Positions 38,565 through 48,161 are shown, counted from the stretch's first letter. The stretch is 64,000 nucleotides of DNA from DASXIF01 sp036498145 (GCA_963708625.1 CAVPSV010000002.1:1070676-1134675); one strand, 5' to 3'. Numbers and translations: made by a program. The notes: generated from the sequence alone by a model not told the origin.

Positions 38565-39466
38565 TCGATCTGCGTGGTGGCCGGCAGGTGCGTCACCGAT
38601 GGCTTGAACGCATTGCTCTGAATTCCCAACGCCTGCGTTAGGTTGATGAAGAACGGCTGGTCGAACGGCTGCGGCGAGACAAGCGGCGCAGCCGGGTGCC
38701 AGGTGTCCTGTATGCAGGTGGTGCCGTCGATGGTGATGGTCATCGTTGTGGACGTCCACTCCAGCGCGTACGTGTGGAAGTCGTAGACGTCCGGCAGTCG
38801 ACAGCTGTTGTTGGTATCCGCCGGATCCGGCGCCGCGGGCAGGTAATGCACGAACGGAATGACCCGATCGGGATAGAGGCTGTATTCCTCGGCGATGTCG
38901 ATTTCGCCCGACTTCGGCCACGCACCGTAACGGTTGGCGTCGACCGGATACAGCCACAGCGAACTCTGCAGTCCCTGGAAGATCGATTTGGGGAACGCGG
39001 CGCGCACCTCGAACCGGCCGTAGGTCTGGCTGAACGTGCCCAAGCTCATCACCGAGCCGCTGGTGTACTGCGTCGCATACCAGCCCAGCGGATCCTTGCA
39101 CCAGAACGGCTTCGACTCCCGGCGCACGGTGAGGCTGAGTACGCCGTTGCCGACCGAAAGATTGTTCGGGCTGTCCTCGAAACACTCCGGCCCGGAGTGG
39201 TATCCGGTCACCGCTGTCTCGGTCGGCGTCCACTTGGTTTGATCCAGCGCGCTGCCGTCGAACTCGTCGTCGAACGTGCACGGTCGGGCCACGCCGCCCG
39301 GACCCGTGACCACCTCGCCGCTGCAACTTGCCACGTCGGCCGGCGCCGAGTTGGCGAGTCCGGTATGACCCGGCTGCGCGTCGGCATCAGCAGACACCGC
39401 GCCAACGCCGAATGCGGCGGCAACGACAGTCAGGGTGACGACGATTCGTCGCGTGCGAACGCTCAT
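38543..39466 (-). CDS. Secreted glycoside hydrolase family 16 protein
   Basis: About 307 residues with a signal peptide (MSVRTRRIVVTLTVVAAAFG). Active site SGEIDIAEEY, with FDDEFDGSALD and YGRFEVRAAFP as in the other two GH16 proteins. The Cys pattern is also shared (SCSGE, RPCTFD, ECFED). I use the ATG at 39466, preceded by GGGAG, instead of a TTG five codons upstream. Beta-glucan or related polysaccharide hydrolysis outside the cell is expected. Confidence 0.88.
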   Translation of the reverse strand: MSVRTRRIVVTLTVVAAAFGVGAVSADADAQPGHTGLANSAPADVASCSGEVVTGPGGVARPCTFDDEFDGSALDQTKWTPTETAVTGYHSGPECFEDSPNNLSVGNGVLSLTVRRESKPFWCKDPLGWYATQYTSGSVMSLGTFSQTYGRFEVRAAFPKSIFQGLQSSLWLYPVDANRYGAWPKSGEIDIAEEYSLYPDRVIPFVHYLPAAPDPADTNNSCRLPDVYDFHTYALEWTSTTMTITIDGTTCIQDTWHPAAPLVSPQPFDQPFFINLTQALGIQSNAFKPSVTHLPATTQIDYVRVWS

Positions 39467-39506
39467 CCGTTTCGCTCCCAAAGGTGACGCGTCCGGGCGC
39501 GCGGAC

Positions 39507-39524
39507 GGGGGCCCGGCAGCCCCC
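39507..39524 (-). terminator. Possible hairpin between HIT and GH16 genes
   Basis: GGGGGC and GCCCCC pair over a 6-nt loop, 47 nt after the HIT gene stop and 41 nt before the GH16 start on the reverse strand. It could end the HIT transcript or form part of the GH16 leader. No T run follows. Confidence 0.35.
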
Positions 39525-39570
39525 GCGGATGATCAACCTAGCGAAACCACCCATCTCCGGGCAAGAGGTG

Positions 39571-40002
39571 TTAGAGCCGCGATAGCCCCAACCGGACCTG
39601 CTCGCCCGCGTGCTCGAGATCGCCGGTCCGGCGCACCAACACCCGGCTGGCGAGGCTGAGCTTGTCGCCGTGGCGTCGCGGCACTGCGTGGATATGCACG
39701 TGGAACACCGTCTGCATCGCCGCCGCGCCGTCCGCGAGCATCAGATTCACCCCGTCGACGGGCAGATCGCTGCGTCGCAATGCGCGCGCGATCTGCTGGG
39801 CAACCTGGAACACGCGCCCACCGAGGTCGGGGTCCAATTCGTCCAGTCCGGAAGCATGGCTCTTCGGGATGACCAGCGTGTGTCCTTCGCTGAACGGTCG
39901 GATGTCCATGAATGCGAGCACATCCTCGTCGGAATACACGATCACCGCGGGACTGGTGCCGGCGACGATGCTGCAGAAAATGCATCCGTCCGCGTGCGTC
40001 AT
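39571..40002 (-). CDS. HIT family protein
   Basis: A 143-residue histidine-triad nucleotide hydrolase. ADGCIFCSIVAGTSPA opens the protein, GHTLVIPKSHASGLDEL is the family helix, and FHVHIHAVPR is the triad (His-x-His-x-His), the last step of AMP-transfer catalysis. It likely hydrolyses nucleoside phosphoramidates or dinucleotides. Start ATG 40002 is chosen to begin MTHADGC; a longer frame upstream has no family support. Confidence 0.9.
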   Translation of the reverse strand: MTHADGCIFCSIVAGTSPAVIVYSDEDVLAFMDIRPFSEGHTLVIPKSHASGLDELDPDLGGRVFQVAQQIARALRRSDLPVDGVNLMLADGAAAMQTVFHVHIHAVPRRHGDKLSLASRVLVRRTGDLEHAGEQVRLGLSRL

Positions 40003-40158
40003 GTCCGGATGATCCCACTTCAATCTTCGGTGCACGCGGCGGTCGTACGACGGTGCACACGGTGGTTGCACGACCGCTCACACGGTGGTCGCACGCTGCC
40101 GGTGTTAGCCTCCGAACGCCGCGCGGCTGCGCTGCGCGGTGCCACGGAGGGGATCTCG

Positions 40159-41100
40159 ATGAGACGGCTTCGTCCGTCGATTGCGGCCGTTGTCGCGCTG
40201 GCCGCGTGCGTGCTCGGCGTCGCCGTGACATCGCAACCGAACGCATTGGCACGTGGGGTCGGGCCGACTGACACCGGGCCATGTGGTGGCGAGTCCGTCC
40301 TCAAGGCCGACGGGACCGCATGGCAGTGCACCTTCGACGACGAGTTCGACGGCACTGCGCTGGACACCGACAACTGGGTGCCGCAGCTGACCTCGAACAG
40401 CCAATACACCACCGGCCCGACGGGCAGCAAAGCGTGCTACGTGAGCACCCCCGCCAACATCTCGGTCGCCGGCGGCTACCTCAACCTGACCGCCCAGAAG
40501 GAAGCCGCACCCTTCACCTGCACATCCGGGGCGACCGGCAGTTTCAGCACGCAGTACACGTCCGGCATGGTGAGCTCGAAGTCGAAGTTCTCGCAGCAGT
40601 ACGGCCGGTTCGAGGTGCGGGCCAAGTTGCCGCAGTCAATCGTCAAGGGGCTGCAGGAGACCCTCTGGCTCTACCCGACGAACGCCGGGCTGTACGGATC
40701 GACGTGGCCCGACTCGGGTGAGATCGACTTCGCCGAGATGTACAGCGTCAAACACGCCAGCGACGTTCCGTTCATCCACTATCAGGCCGACGCAGCGGCC
40801 ACCAACAGGACGACGCACACGAACGTGGTCACCGCGGCTTGCGCGATCACGTTCACCGGCTTCAACAGTTACTCCATTGTCTGGCAGCCAGGCACGCTCA
40901 CGATCTCAGTCAACGGCAAGACGTGCCTGACCGACAACTACGTCGCCACCGGACTCACCCCGCCGGCCCCGTTCGACCAGAGATTCTTCCTGGCGCTCAC
41001 GCAGGCGCTCGGCACCAGCACGAACGGCAACGCGTTCAGCCCGACCAAGACCAAGCTGCCCGCGACGACACAGATCGACTACGTCCGCGCCTGGAGCTGA
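40159..41100 (+). CDS. Secreted glycoside hydrolase family 16 protein
   Basis: A 313-residue protein with a signal peptide (MRRLRPSIAAVVALAACVLG). Active site SGEIDFAEMY, plus CTFDDEFDGTALDTDNW and YGRFEVRAKLP. It shares the CGG-x5-LKADGTAWQCTF opening with the GH16 protein at 32998, so those two are closest. Start ATG follows GGAGGGG. It has a longer insertion before the last strands (ATNRTTHTNVV). Role as for the other GH16 enzymes. Confidence 0.9.
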   Translation: MRRLRPSIAAVVALAACVLGVAVTSQPNALARGVGPTDTGPCGGESVLKADGTAWQCTFDDEFDGTALDTDNWVPQLTSNSQYTTGPTGSKACYVSTPANISVAGGYLNLTAQKEAAPFTCTSGATGSFSTQYTSGMVSSKSKFSQQYGRFEVRAKLPQSIVKGLQETLWLYPTNAGLYGSTWPDSGEIDFAEMYSVKHASDVPFIHYQADAAATNRTTHTNVVTAACAITFTGFNSYSIVWQPGTLTISVNGKTCLTDNYVATGLTPPAPFDQRFFLALTQALGTSTNGNAFSPTKTKLPATTQIDYVRAWS

Positions 41101-41110
41101 CCGGCGAGAG

Positions 41111-41827
41111 CTATTTCGGCTTGGTCTTGCCCAGGATCCGCGCGCCGATCTTCATGGCATCCTGCATGTCCTCGAGGAATTCCTTGCGCTTCACCGGATC
41201 GGCGGCGAGTTCAGCGGTGCCCTTCTGCAGCGAGTTCCACTTCGCGGCCAAATCCTCGTAGTCGTTCAGCAACTTGACGATCTCCGGGTCGCCGCCACGG
41301 TAAGTCTGCACGGCCACGTGGAACTGGGCGCCGAGCCAGTTGCGGATCCCCTGCGAGTAGAAGGTCTGGATGGCGGTTGCGTCGTCGGGGTGTGCCATCA
41401 CCTGTTTCATGGCCTGAAATGTCTTGTCGTAGTCCCGGCGCGAGCTGACGAACGGGTCCTTGATCGCGGCGACCTGATTCTCCAGATCCCCGACCCACTT
41501 CTTGTACATCTTGACGCGATCGACGGCCGCCTGCTTGTTCGCCTTGCCGGTCTTGTCCTTCTTCTCCCCGCCCTTGAACTTCTCGTCCTTCAACAACGCC
41601 GCGGCTTTGAGCCACTCGTCGAACAGCGCGTTGCCGTCCTTGGCGAGGGCACGGGCGGCGTTGATCTTGGGGGCGGTGACGTTCGACAGCTTGTCCGCGT
41701 CGAATCGCTTGCGGAGCAGGTCCATCTTGTCGCCGAAACTGCCTCCTTTGATCACGCGATCCGGGATCGCGTACTTCTTCTTGATCTTCGCCCATTCGGC
41801 CTTGGCCTCGAAAGGGTTGCTTCCCAC
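41111..41827 (-). CDS. Lysine-rich helical protein of unknown function
   Basis: A 238-residue protein with no recognised family. It has 35 Lys against 11 Arg, unlike its neighbours, no signal peptide and no membrane span. It appears wholly helical, with a very basic middle (FKGGEKKDKTGKANK) and a repeated Trp/Tyr pattern (MYKKWVGDLENQVAAIKD). Codons are GC-ending, so the Lys content is not due to AT-rich DNA. GTG start at 41827 after GGAGGACGG. It is convergent with GH16, 10 bp apart, and divergent from gluconokinase. Three other Lys-rich orphans lie in this window. Confidence 0.65.
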   Translation of the reverse strand: MGSNPFEAKAEWAKIKKKYAIPDRVIKGGSFGDKMDLLRKRFDADKLSNVTAPKINAARALAKDGNALFDEWLKAAALLKDEKFKGGEKKDKTGKANKQAAVDRVKMYKKWVGDLENQVAAIKDPFVSSRRDYDKTFQAMKQVMAHPDDATAIQTFYSQGIRNWLGAQFHVAVQTYRGGDPEIVKLLNDYEDLAAKWNSLQKGTAELAADPVKRKEFLEDMQDAMKIGARILGKTKPK

Positions 41828-41961
41828 GACGCACCGTCCTCCGGGTAGGAATGTGTTGATCGGAGGCTACGACCGGCGTGCGCCGATGATCAAGAAGACA
41901 GACCAGTCGAAATCGCCCAGTACTGTCCTGCACCACCGCTGATCGGATAACGTCTCGACCG

Positions 41962-42510
41962 GTGAGCGCTGCGTCCGATCCGTCGCCCGTCCTGGTGTTG
42001 ATGGGCGTGTCCGGCGCTGGCAAGTCGACGGTCGCCGCGCTGCTGGCCGGCCGTCTCGGCTGGGACTTCGAGGAGGGCGACGACCTCCATCCCCCGGCCA
42101 ATGTGGCGAAGATGGCGGCCGGACAGCCGCTCGACGACGAGGACCGCAAGCCCTGGCTGGCAAAGGTCGCGGCGTGGATTCGCGAACACACCGATGCCGG
42201 CCGGCCCGGCATCATCACCTGCTCGGCGCTGGAGAAGCGTTATCGCGACGTGCTGCGTGGCGACCATGTGATCTTCGTGTATCTGGCGGGTACGCCTGAG
42301 CAGATCGCGGCACGTCTCGCCGCCCGGCACGGGCATTTCATGCCGCCGTCGCTGCTGGACTCGCAATTCGCGATTCTCGAACCGCCCGGAGCAGATGAGG
42401 CTGCGATAACCGTGAACATCTCCGCGAGCAGTTCCGACCTCGCCGACGAGATCATCGATGAGCTGCGGCTGACCGCACAGCGCCCCGCGGGCGAGGCGCA
42501 CCCCTCATGA
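41962..42510 (+). CDS. gntK: Gluconokinase
   Basis: A 182-residue kinase with Walker A GVSGAGKST (15-23), DFEEGDDLHPPANVAKMAAG (sugar-binding) and CSALEKRYRD, all diagnostic of the GntK family. It phosphorylates gluconate to 6-phosphogluconate for the pentose phosphate pathway. The stop overlaps the permease start by 4 bp (ATGA). GTG start at 41962. No GntR regulator is next to it. Confidence 0.92.
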   Translation: MSAASDPSPVLVLMGVSGAGKSTVAALLAGRLGWDFEEGDDLHPPANVAKMAAGQPLDDEDRKPWLAKVAAWIREHTDAGRPGIITCSALEKRYRDVLRGDHVIFVYLAGTPEQIAARLAARHGHFMPPSLLDSQFAILEPPGADEAAITVNISASSSDLADEIIDELRLTAQRPAGEAHPS

Positions 42511-43951
42511 ACGCGACGCTCGCCGCGGCAGCGGCCACCACCGCCGTCAAGACCAAGCCGTGGATGGGCCACGACACCCGCCTCACGCTGGTCACCCTCG
42601 GCGGCATCGCGATCATCGTGTTGCTGATCGTGCTGCTGAAGATGCACCCATTCCTGGCACTCATCCTGGGTTCCGCCTTCGTCGGGCTGGCCGGCGGCGT
42701 CCCACTGCCGAAGATCATCTCGAACTTCGAGACCGGTGTCGGCGCGACGCTGCAGGAGGTCGGCCTGCTCATTGCGCTGGGCGCGATGCTGGGCAAGCTG
42801 CTCGCCGACTCCGGCGGCGCGGACCGCATCATCGACCGACTGCTCACCCGAACCTCGCCCGCGTTGTTGCCGTGGGCGATGGCCCTGGTCGCGATCATCG
42901 TCGGCATACCGATGTTCTTCGAGATCGGCCTGGTGCTGCTGCTGCCGGTCATCGTCCTGGTCGCACACCGTTCGGGACTGAAGCTGATGCGCATCGCCAT
43001 CCCCGCGCTGGCCGGTCTGTCGGTGCTGCACGGGCTGATCCCGCCGCACCCCGGCCCGCTCATCGCCATCGCGGCACTACACGCGCAGCTCGGCACCACG
43101 CTCGCCCTCGGCATCGTCGTCGCGATACCGACGGTGCTGCTGTGCGGTCCATTGCTGTCGATCGTGATCACGCGGCTGGTGCCCGTCGACGCGCCGGTCC
43201 GTGCCGGGGGCATCGATGTCAGTGGCGGCGCTCGACTCCGCGTCCGTCAAGACGCAGCACGAGGAGGTCAAGCCGACCGCCCTCGTTCGGGGTGACCTTG
43301 GCGACGATCCTGTTCCCGGTCGTGCTGATGCTGACCAAGGCGCTCGCGGACATCGTCTGGAACTCCGACAAGCACCCGCCGATGGCGCGGACCATCTTCG
43401 ACTTCATCGGCGAACCGCTCGTCGCACTGACGCTGGCGGTGCTGCTCGCGATGATCACCTTCGGCTACGCGGTGGGGCTGGACGGCGGCAAGATCTCCTC
43501 GCGCATCACCGCGAGCGTGGCACCTGTGGCGTCGGTCATCCTCATCGTCGGTGCCGGCGGTGGCTTCAAGCAGACGTTGATCGGTGCGGGTGTCGGCGAT
43601 TCGGTCGCCAAGTTCGCGAACAGCGCGCACATCTCGATCCTGGTGCTCGGTTACCTGATCGCGGTCGCACTGCGCCTGGCCACCGGGTCCGCCACCGTCG
43701 CGACCATCACCGCGTCCGGCATCGTCGCGCCGCTGGCCGGATCGCTGAGCCCCACCCACCTCGCGCTGCTGGCACTGATCATCGGCGCCGGCTCGCTGTT
43801 CCTGTCCCACGTGAACGACGCGGGCTTCTGGCTGGTCAAGGAGTCCTTCGGGCTGACCGTGGGTCAGACGTTCAAGTCGTGGTCGCTGATGGAGACGGCG
43901 GTGTCCGTCATCGCGTTCGGTTTCATCATGGCGCTGTCCACCGTCTTGTAG
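42507..43951 (+). pseudogene. gntP: Gluconate:H+ symporter (GntP family), two frameshifts
   Basis: The protein is about 480 residues once corrected, with about 12 membrane segments. The front part has LPKIISNFETGVGATLQEVG, GIPMFFEIGLVLLLPV and LIPPHPGPL; the back part has GGGFKQTLIGAGVGD, ATGSATVATITASGIVAPL and LSHVNDAGFWLVKESFG, all classic GntP. Between them, two single-base insertions (a G5 run near 43206 and an extra A near 43273) switch frame twice, with a short stretch DSASVKTQHEEVK in the third frame. Such a local double insertion is more like a sequencing fault than decay. It imports gluconate for the adjoining kinase. Confidence 0.8.
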
Positions 43952-44054
43952 CTGCGTCACTCCTGGTCGCGCGGCATCCGTTTTGTACCCGCAGCCGTTG
44001 CCGGTTATCCGTCGGCTCCGATACGGTGCGCGAATCTCTGAGGGGGGACCGACC

Positions 44055-44540
44055 TTGGCTGGACTTATGTTGACGCCTCTGGGCAAAGAGGCAACAAAGA
44101 AGAAGGACACCGAGCGCAAGGCGATAGGCAGCCAGCTCGTCCAAGGCAAGAACCTAACGCCCTATGTCACCGGACCGTGCTTCCACGCGGCCATCTTCGT
44201 GCGCTATCTGCTCGGCACAAAGATCAAGTCATCGTCATTCACGTCGGTGGACGTCAGCTCGTGGCCCAAGATTCTCGGCCTCAGCACCGGCAGCCCGCAG
44301 TGGGACGGCAAGAGGACTCTCGCGCCCGGGGTTGCCGTCGCCTTCTTCCGCATGAGTGACAAGAAGTGGTTCCACGTGGGTATCGGCGCCGGCGGGCACA
44401 AGATCCGTGCCGTCAACGGCTACAAGCTGGGCGATGGTTGGCACGAAGTGGACATCAGCAAGGTCCTTGGCACACCGGATGCCGACGGAGCGTTCGACTA
44501 CGACCGGGCCAAGGTGAAGGTCTACCTCGCGCCGAACTGA
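44055..44540 (+). CDS. Lysine-rich protein, possible NlpC/P60-type Cys-His enzyme
   Basis: About 161 residues, no known family by eye. TGPCFHAAIFVRYLLG places a Cys at the start of a helix, and further on PGVAVAFFRM, then KWFHVGIGAGGHKIRAV, resembles the strand-His motif of NlpC/P60 and CHAP cysteine peptidases/amidases. There is no signal peptide. Lys outnumbers Arg 17 to 6. The TTG start at 44055 is preceded by AGGGGGGA; an ATG at 44067 is possible. It may be a peptidoglycan amidase-like effector or a cytosolic transferase. It is convergent with the ECF S gene, 11 bp apart. Confidence 0.6.
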   Translation: MAGLMLTPLGKEATKKKDTERKAIGSQLVQGKNLTPYVTGPCFHAAIFVRYLLGTKIKSSSFTSVDVSSWPKILGLSTGSPQWDGKRTLAPGVAVAFFRMSDKKWFHVGIGAGGHKIRAVNGYKLGDGWHEVDISKVLGTPDADGAFDYDRAKVKVYLAPN

Positions 44541-44551
44541 ACGTCCGCCGC

Positions 44552-45343
44552 TCAGGCCTGAGCGAAGTTGGCGCGCCGCGCTGCGCGGCGCAGCGTCGCC
44601 AGAATCGCGGGCCCGGTCACCACGATGGCAACGAGATTGGTGACCGCACGACCGGTGTCCCAGCCGAGGCTGGTGGTGGCGTCGAAGACGAGGTATCGGT
44701 GCCACTGCACCACGAATGCCGCGCCGGGTTGGTAGGCGATGCCGCTGCCGGGATCGAGGCTGAACGGCCAGAACGACAGGTTGAGCAGCAGTCCGGCGAG
44801 GTATCCCGCCGCGACGCCGTACGCGGCGAGCATCGCGATCTCGGCGCGTCCACGTAGCTGCGGCAGCAATCCGGCAATGAGGCCGACCCAGGCCGAAGCC
44901 AGCATCTGATACGGCATCCACGGCCCGACGCCACCGGTGATCAGCGCCGACGCGAACAGTGACGTGCAGCCGAGCGTGAAGCCGAAGCCAGGTCCGTAGA
45001 CCCGACCGGCCAGGATCAGCACGAAGAAGGTCGGTTCGACGCCGGCAGTGCCCGCACCAAGCGGGCGCAGCGCCGCATCCACCGCGGAGAGCACACCGAG
45101 CATCGCCAGCGCCTTCGCGTCGATCCCGCCGTCGGCGACCATCGCCAGTACGACCGCGACCACGAGCAGCAGCAAGGTCCCGAAGATCACCGGTGCGGTC
45201 GTCGAGCTTGCGTGGCTGTCCGGCGTGGACAGGAACGGCCAGCAGAACGCCACGATGCCGACCACGCTGGCCAGGATCAGCGCCACCGTCGCGCGCCAGC
45301 CGATCACGATCGCGGCCGGACGTCGGCGCAGCACTGCGGTCAT
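44552..45343 (-). CDS. ECF transporter substrate-binding (S) component, probable cobalamin type
   Basis: A 263-residue membrane protein with about six spans. It carries LILAGRVYGPGFGFTLGCTS and GVGPWMPYQMLASAWVGL, which fit the Ala-rich helix and loop regions of ECF S components of the actinobacterial type. It is last in a five-gene operon under a cobalamin riboswitch, so cobalamin or a precursor is the likely substrate. Its ATG overlaps the stop of the ATPase gene (ATGA). Confidence 0.75.
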   Translation of the reverse strand: MTAVLRRRPAAIVIGWRATVALILASVVGIVAFCWPFLSTPDSHASSTTAPVIFGTLLLLVVAVVLAMVADGGIDAKALAMLGVLSAVDAALRPLGAGTAGVEPTFFVLILAGRVYGPGFGFTLGCTSLFASALITGGVGPWMPYQMLASAWVGLIAGLLPQLRGRAEIAMLAAYGVAAGYLAGLLLNLSFWPFSLDPGSGIAYQPGAAFVVQWHRYLVFDATTSLGWDTGRAVTNLVAIVVTGPAILATLRRAARRANFAQA

Positions 45344-46971
45344 GCCGGCACCTCCGCGTCGAGCGTGCCGAGCGCGCCGCGGACCTCGGGCACGGTGAGG
45401 TACGGCAACGGCGCGAGGATCTTCGCGACCTGCGGCGCAAACGCGGCCGACGCGGTGAGCACGTCGCCCGCAGCCCCGTCGGCGACGAACTCCCCGTCCG
45501 CCATCACGATCACCCGCTGCGCGCAGGAGGCGGCGAACTCGACGTCGTGGGTGGCCACCACGATCGCGTGCCCATCGTCGGCGAGGGATTCGAGCACGTC
45601 GCCCAGGTGCCGCTTGGCCGGGTAGTCCAGGCCACGGGTCGGTTCGTCCAACAGCAGTACCGGCGGGGCGGCACTGAGCTGGACCGCGAGCACAAGGGCG
45701 AGACGTTGCCCCTCGGACAGGTCCCGCGGATGCATGTCGTCGACGATGCCCGGGCTGAGCTGATCCACGCGGACGCGAGCACTGCCGCAGACGAGGTCGC
45801 TTTCCCGATCGGCCTGCGCAAGCTCGGCGGCCACGGTGTCGAAATAGAGCAGATCCGCAGCGCTCTGCGGGATGAGGCCGACGAGTTGGCGAGCACGCTT
45901 CGCCGGCAGGGTCGCCGGATCTTCCCCGGCAACGAGGACGCCGCCCGATTGGCGCCGCCCGGAGCCTTGCAAGGCCCACAGCAGCGAGGACTTGCCAGAT
46001 CCGTTTCGTCCCATCAGCGCGGTGATCTGCCCTGCGGCCAGGTCGAGGTCGATGTCGCGCACCGCCACCGTGGAGCCGTAGCGCACCACGACCTGCCTGG
46101 CCCGCAACAGCGCACTGTCGCCCTTGGTCAACGGCTCCCTGTCTCGTCTCGCCGGCGCTGCGTCCAGGCGCGCGATCAGCTCTGGCGCGCGGCGACGCGC
46201 GTCGCGCACCGACAACGGCAACGGCGACCAGCCGGCGAGCCGACCGAGTTCCACCACCGGCGGTGCCACGCTGCTGGTCACGAACGCGTCCTTCGGTTGC
46301 GCCATCTGCGCCGTGCCGTCCCCGCGCAGGTGCACGACACGATCGGCGTATTGCACGACGCGCTCGAGTCGGTGCTCGGACATCAGCACCGTGATGCCGA
46401 TGTCGTGCACCAGCCTCGTGATCGCGGCCAGCACCTCTTCGGCGGCGGTCGGATCCAACGCCGATGTCGGTTCGTCGAGCACCAGCACCTCCGGCTGGGC
46501 GGTGAGCACCGCGCCGATCGCGACCCGTTGCTGCTGGCCACCGGAGAGTTCGTGCAGGGGTCGATGACGAATGCCGGCCAGGCCAAGCAGGTCGAGCGTC
46601 TCCTCCACCCGCTTGCGCATCGCGTCTGCCGGAACCGCCAACTGCTCCATGGTGTAGGCGAGCTCTTCTTCGACGGTGTCGGTGACGAAGCCGGCGAGCG
46701 GGTCCTGACCGACCACCCCAACGAGGTCGGCGAGCGCCCGCGGCGGGTGGCGGCGAGTGTCCCGCCCGGCGACGCTCACCGTTCCGTCCAGCGTGCCGCC
46801 GGTGAAGTGTGGGACCAGGCCGTTCACCAAGCCGAGCAGCGTCGACTTGCCGGTGCCGGTGCGTCCGATCACCAGGCACAGCTCGCCGGCCGGGATGTCG
46901 AGCGTGACATCGCGCAGCACCGGCTCGCCCGCGTCCTGGTAGGTGATCGTGACGTGCTCGAAGCGGATCAT
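45340..46971 (-). CDS. ECF transporter ATPase, two ABC domains fused
   Basis: A 543-residue protein with two ABC modules. The first has GRTGTGKSTLLG, LSGGQQQRVAIG and VLVLDEPTSALD; the second GRNGSGKSSLLW, LSEGQRLALVLA and VLLLDEPTRGLD, with the switch His in VVATHDVEFA. It corresponds to EcfA1 plus EcfA2 in one chain. The second signature has Glu for the usual Gly, typical of some ECF ATPases. Start is ATG 46971, overlapping the T-component stop. The open frame continues far upstream but only as antisense-like noise. Confidence 0.88.
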   Translation of the reverse strand: MIRFEHVTITYQDAGEPVLRDVTLDIPAGELCLVIGRTGTGKSTLLGLVNGLVPHFTGGTLDGTVSVAGRDTRRHPPRALADLVGVVGQDPLAGFVTDTVEEELAYTMEQLAVPADAMRKRVEETLDLLGLAGIRHRPLHELSGGQQQRVAIGAVLTAQPEVLVLDEPTSALDPTAAEEVLAAITRLVHDIGITVLMSEHRLERVVQYADRVVHLRGDGTAQMAQPKDAFVTSSVAPPVVELGRLAGWSPLPLSVRDARRRAPELIARLDAAPARRDREPLTKGDSALLRARQVVVRYGSTVAVRDIDLDLAAGQITALMGRNGSGKSSLLWALQGSGRRQSGGVLVAGEDPATLPAKRARQLVGLIPQSAADLLYFDTVAAELAQADRESDLVCGSARVRVDQLSPGIVDDMHPRDLSEGQRLALVLAVQLSAAPPVLLLDEPTRGLDYPAKRHLGDVLESLADDGHAIVVATHDVEFAASCAQRVIVMADGEFVADGAAGDVLTASAAFAPQVAKILAPLPYLTVPEVRGALGTLDAEVPA

Positions 46972-48161
46972 GCGCGGATCCGCTCGGGCATCGGCGCGGT
47001 CGGAGCCTGCGCCGGCCGGGGTCGCGCATCGGTCCTTGCCACGCGGGTCCGCGGGGTGAGCACGGGCGGTGGTGCCAGCACCGCGGGCAGCGCCGCGATC
47101 AGGACGGCAAGGGTGGGTATCAGCGGAAGCGGCGGCCAGTGCGGCGGATCGAAACTGGGATTGAGTGCTACGGCTGGGTAGCCGATGCCCGCGCAGAACA
47201 CAATCGCGCAGAGCACGCCGCAGCCGACGACAATCCACTCCGGACCGAGCCACATATCGGGGCGATAGCGGGTGCGTCGCGCCCGCCGGCTGCCCCAGAT
47301 CAGTCCTGCCCCGCACAGCGCCGTGCCTGCGAGCAGCGACGGGTAGCCGAGCCAGCCCGACTCGGTGCCGGCTAGCACGCCGTAGCAGCCGAGGCACAGC
47401 CCGAGCAGGCCGGTGATCAGCAGCGACGCGGTGACTCGCCGGCCGGCGGCGCTGGCATCGTTGGTCCGGCCGTATCCCCGGCTGTCCATCGACGCGGCCA
47501 AGAGCAGGGAGCGATCCAGCGCGTCCTCGAGCACCGGCACGATGATCGATCGCAACGCGCGAAAGCCACGGCCGCCGCCGCGAAGACGGCGCGCGCGGGA
47601 CACCCGCTGCGCCGATTCGATCAGTTGTGGAGCGACGCTGATGGCGACGACGACTGCCGTGCCGAGCTCGTACAGCGCGCCGGGCAACACCCGCAGCGCC
47701 CGCTTGGGGTTGGCCAGCACGTTTGCCGCACCGATACAACAGATCAACGTCGCCAGCCGCATGCCGTCCACCGCCGCCGAGAGCAACGACGCCGTGGCGA
47801 TCGGACCACCGAGGTGGATGCCGGCGTACCAGGACGGCGTCGAGACGTGCGGCAGCCGGAACAGGATCTGCTGTCCGGGGATGGGCGGCGTGGTGAACAC
47901 GACCCGGAACACCAGCCGAATCGCGATCACGATCAACGCCAACATCAGGTAGTAGCGGAACCCGCGGGCCCAGGGCGCCTCGGTGCGACGCGCGCTGACC
48001 ACCAGGGCGGCGACGGCAAGGATGAGCAGCAGCAGCAGCGGGTTGGTCGTGCGGCTCGCCGAGACCGCCAGCGCCACCGCCCACAGCCACCACGCGACCG
48101 GGTGCAGCGCGCGAGGCAGGCGCGGCGCGAGCGTGCGGGACAGCATTGCGGTGACGGCCAT
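46968..48161 (-). CDS. ECF transporter T component (CbiQ/EcfT family)
   Basis: A 397-residue membrane protein. The cytoplasmic coupling helices carry SAQRVSRARRLRG and SMDSRGYGR, the two Ala-Arg-Gly-like motifs that contact the ATPase. It has extra C-terminal membrane segments and a Pro/Arg-rich tail, longer than the usual 250-residue EcfT. Its ATG at 48161 is 14 bp past the preceding stop. It links the ATPase to the S component. Confidence 0.83.
   Translation of the reverse strand: MAVTAMLSRTLAPRLPRALHPVAWWLWAVALAVSASRTTNPLLLLLILAVAALVVSARRTEAPWARGFRYYLMLALIVIAIRLVFRVVFTTPPIPGQQILFRLPHVSTPSWYAGIHLGGPIATASLLSAAVDGMRLATLICCIGAANVLANPKRALRVLPGALYELGTAVVVAISVAPQLIESAQRVSRARRLRGGGRGFRALRSIIVPVLEDALDRSLLLAASMDSRGYGRTNDASAAGRRVTASLLITGLLGLCLGCYGVLAGTESGWLGYPSLLAGTALCGAGLIWGSRRARRTRYRPDMWLGPEWIVVGCGVLCAIVFCAGIGYPAVALNPSFDPPHWPPLPLIPTLAVLIAALPAVLAPPPVLTPRTRVARTDARPRPAQAPTAPMPERIRA

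Noticed and set aside
45193..47181. A long + strand frame opposite the ECF ATPase
   Set aside because: No recognisable motif; it is a shadow of a well-supported ABC ATPase.
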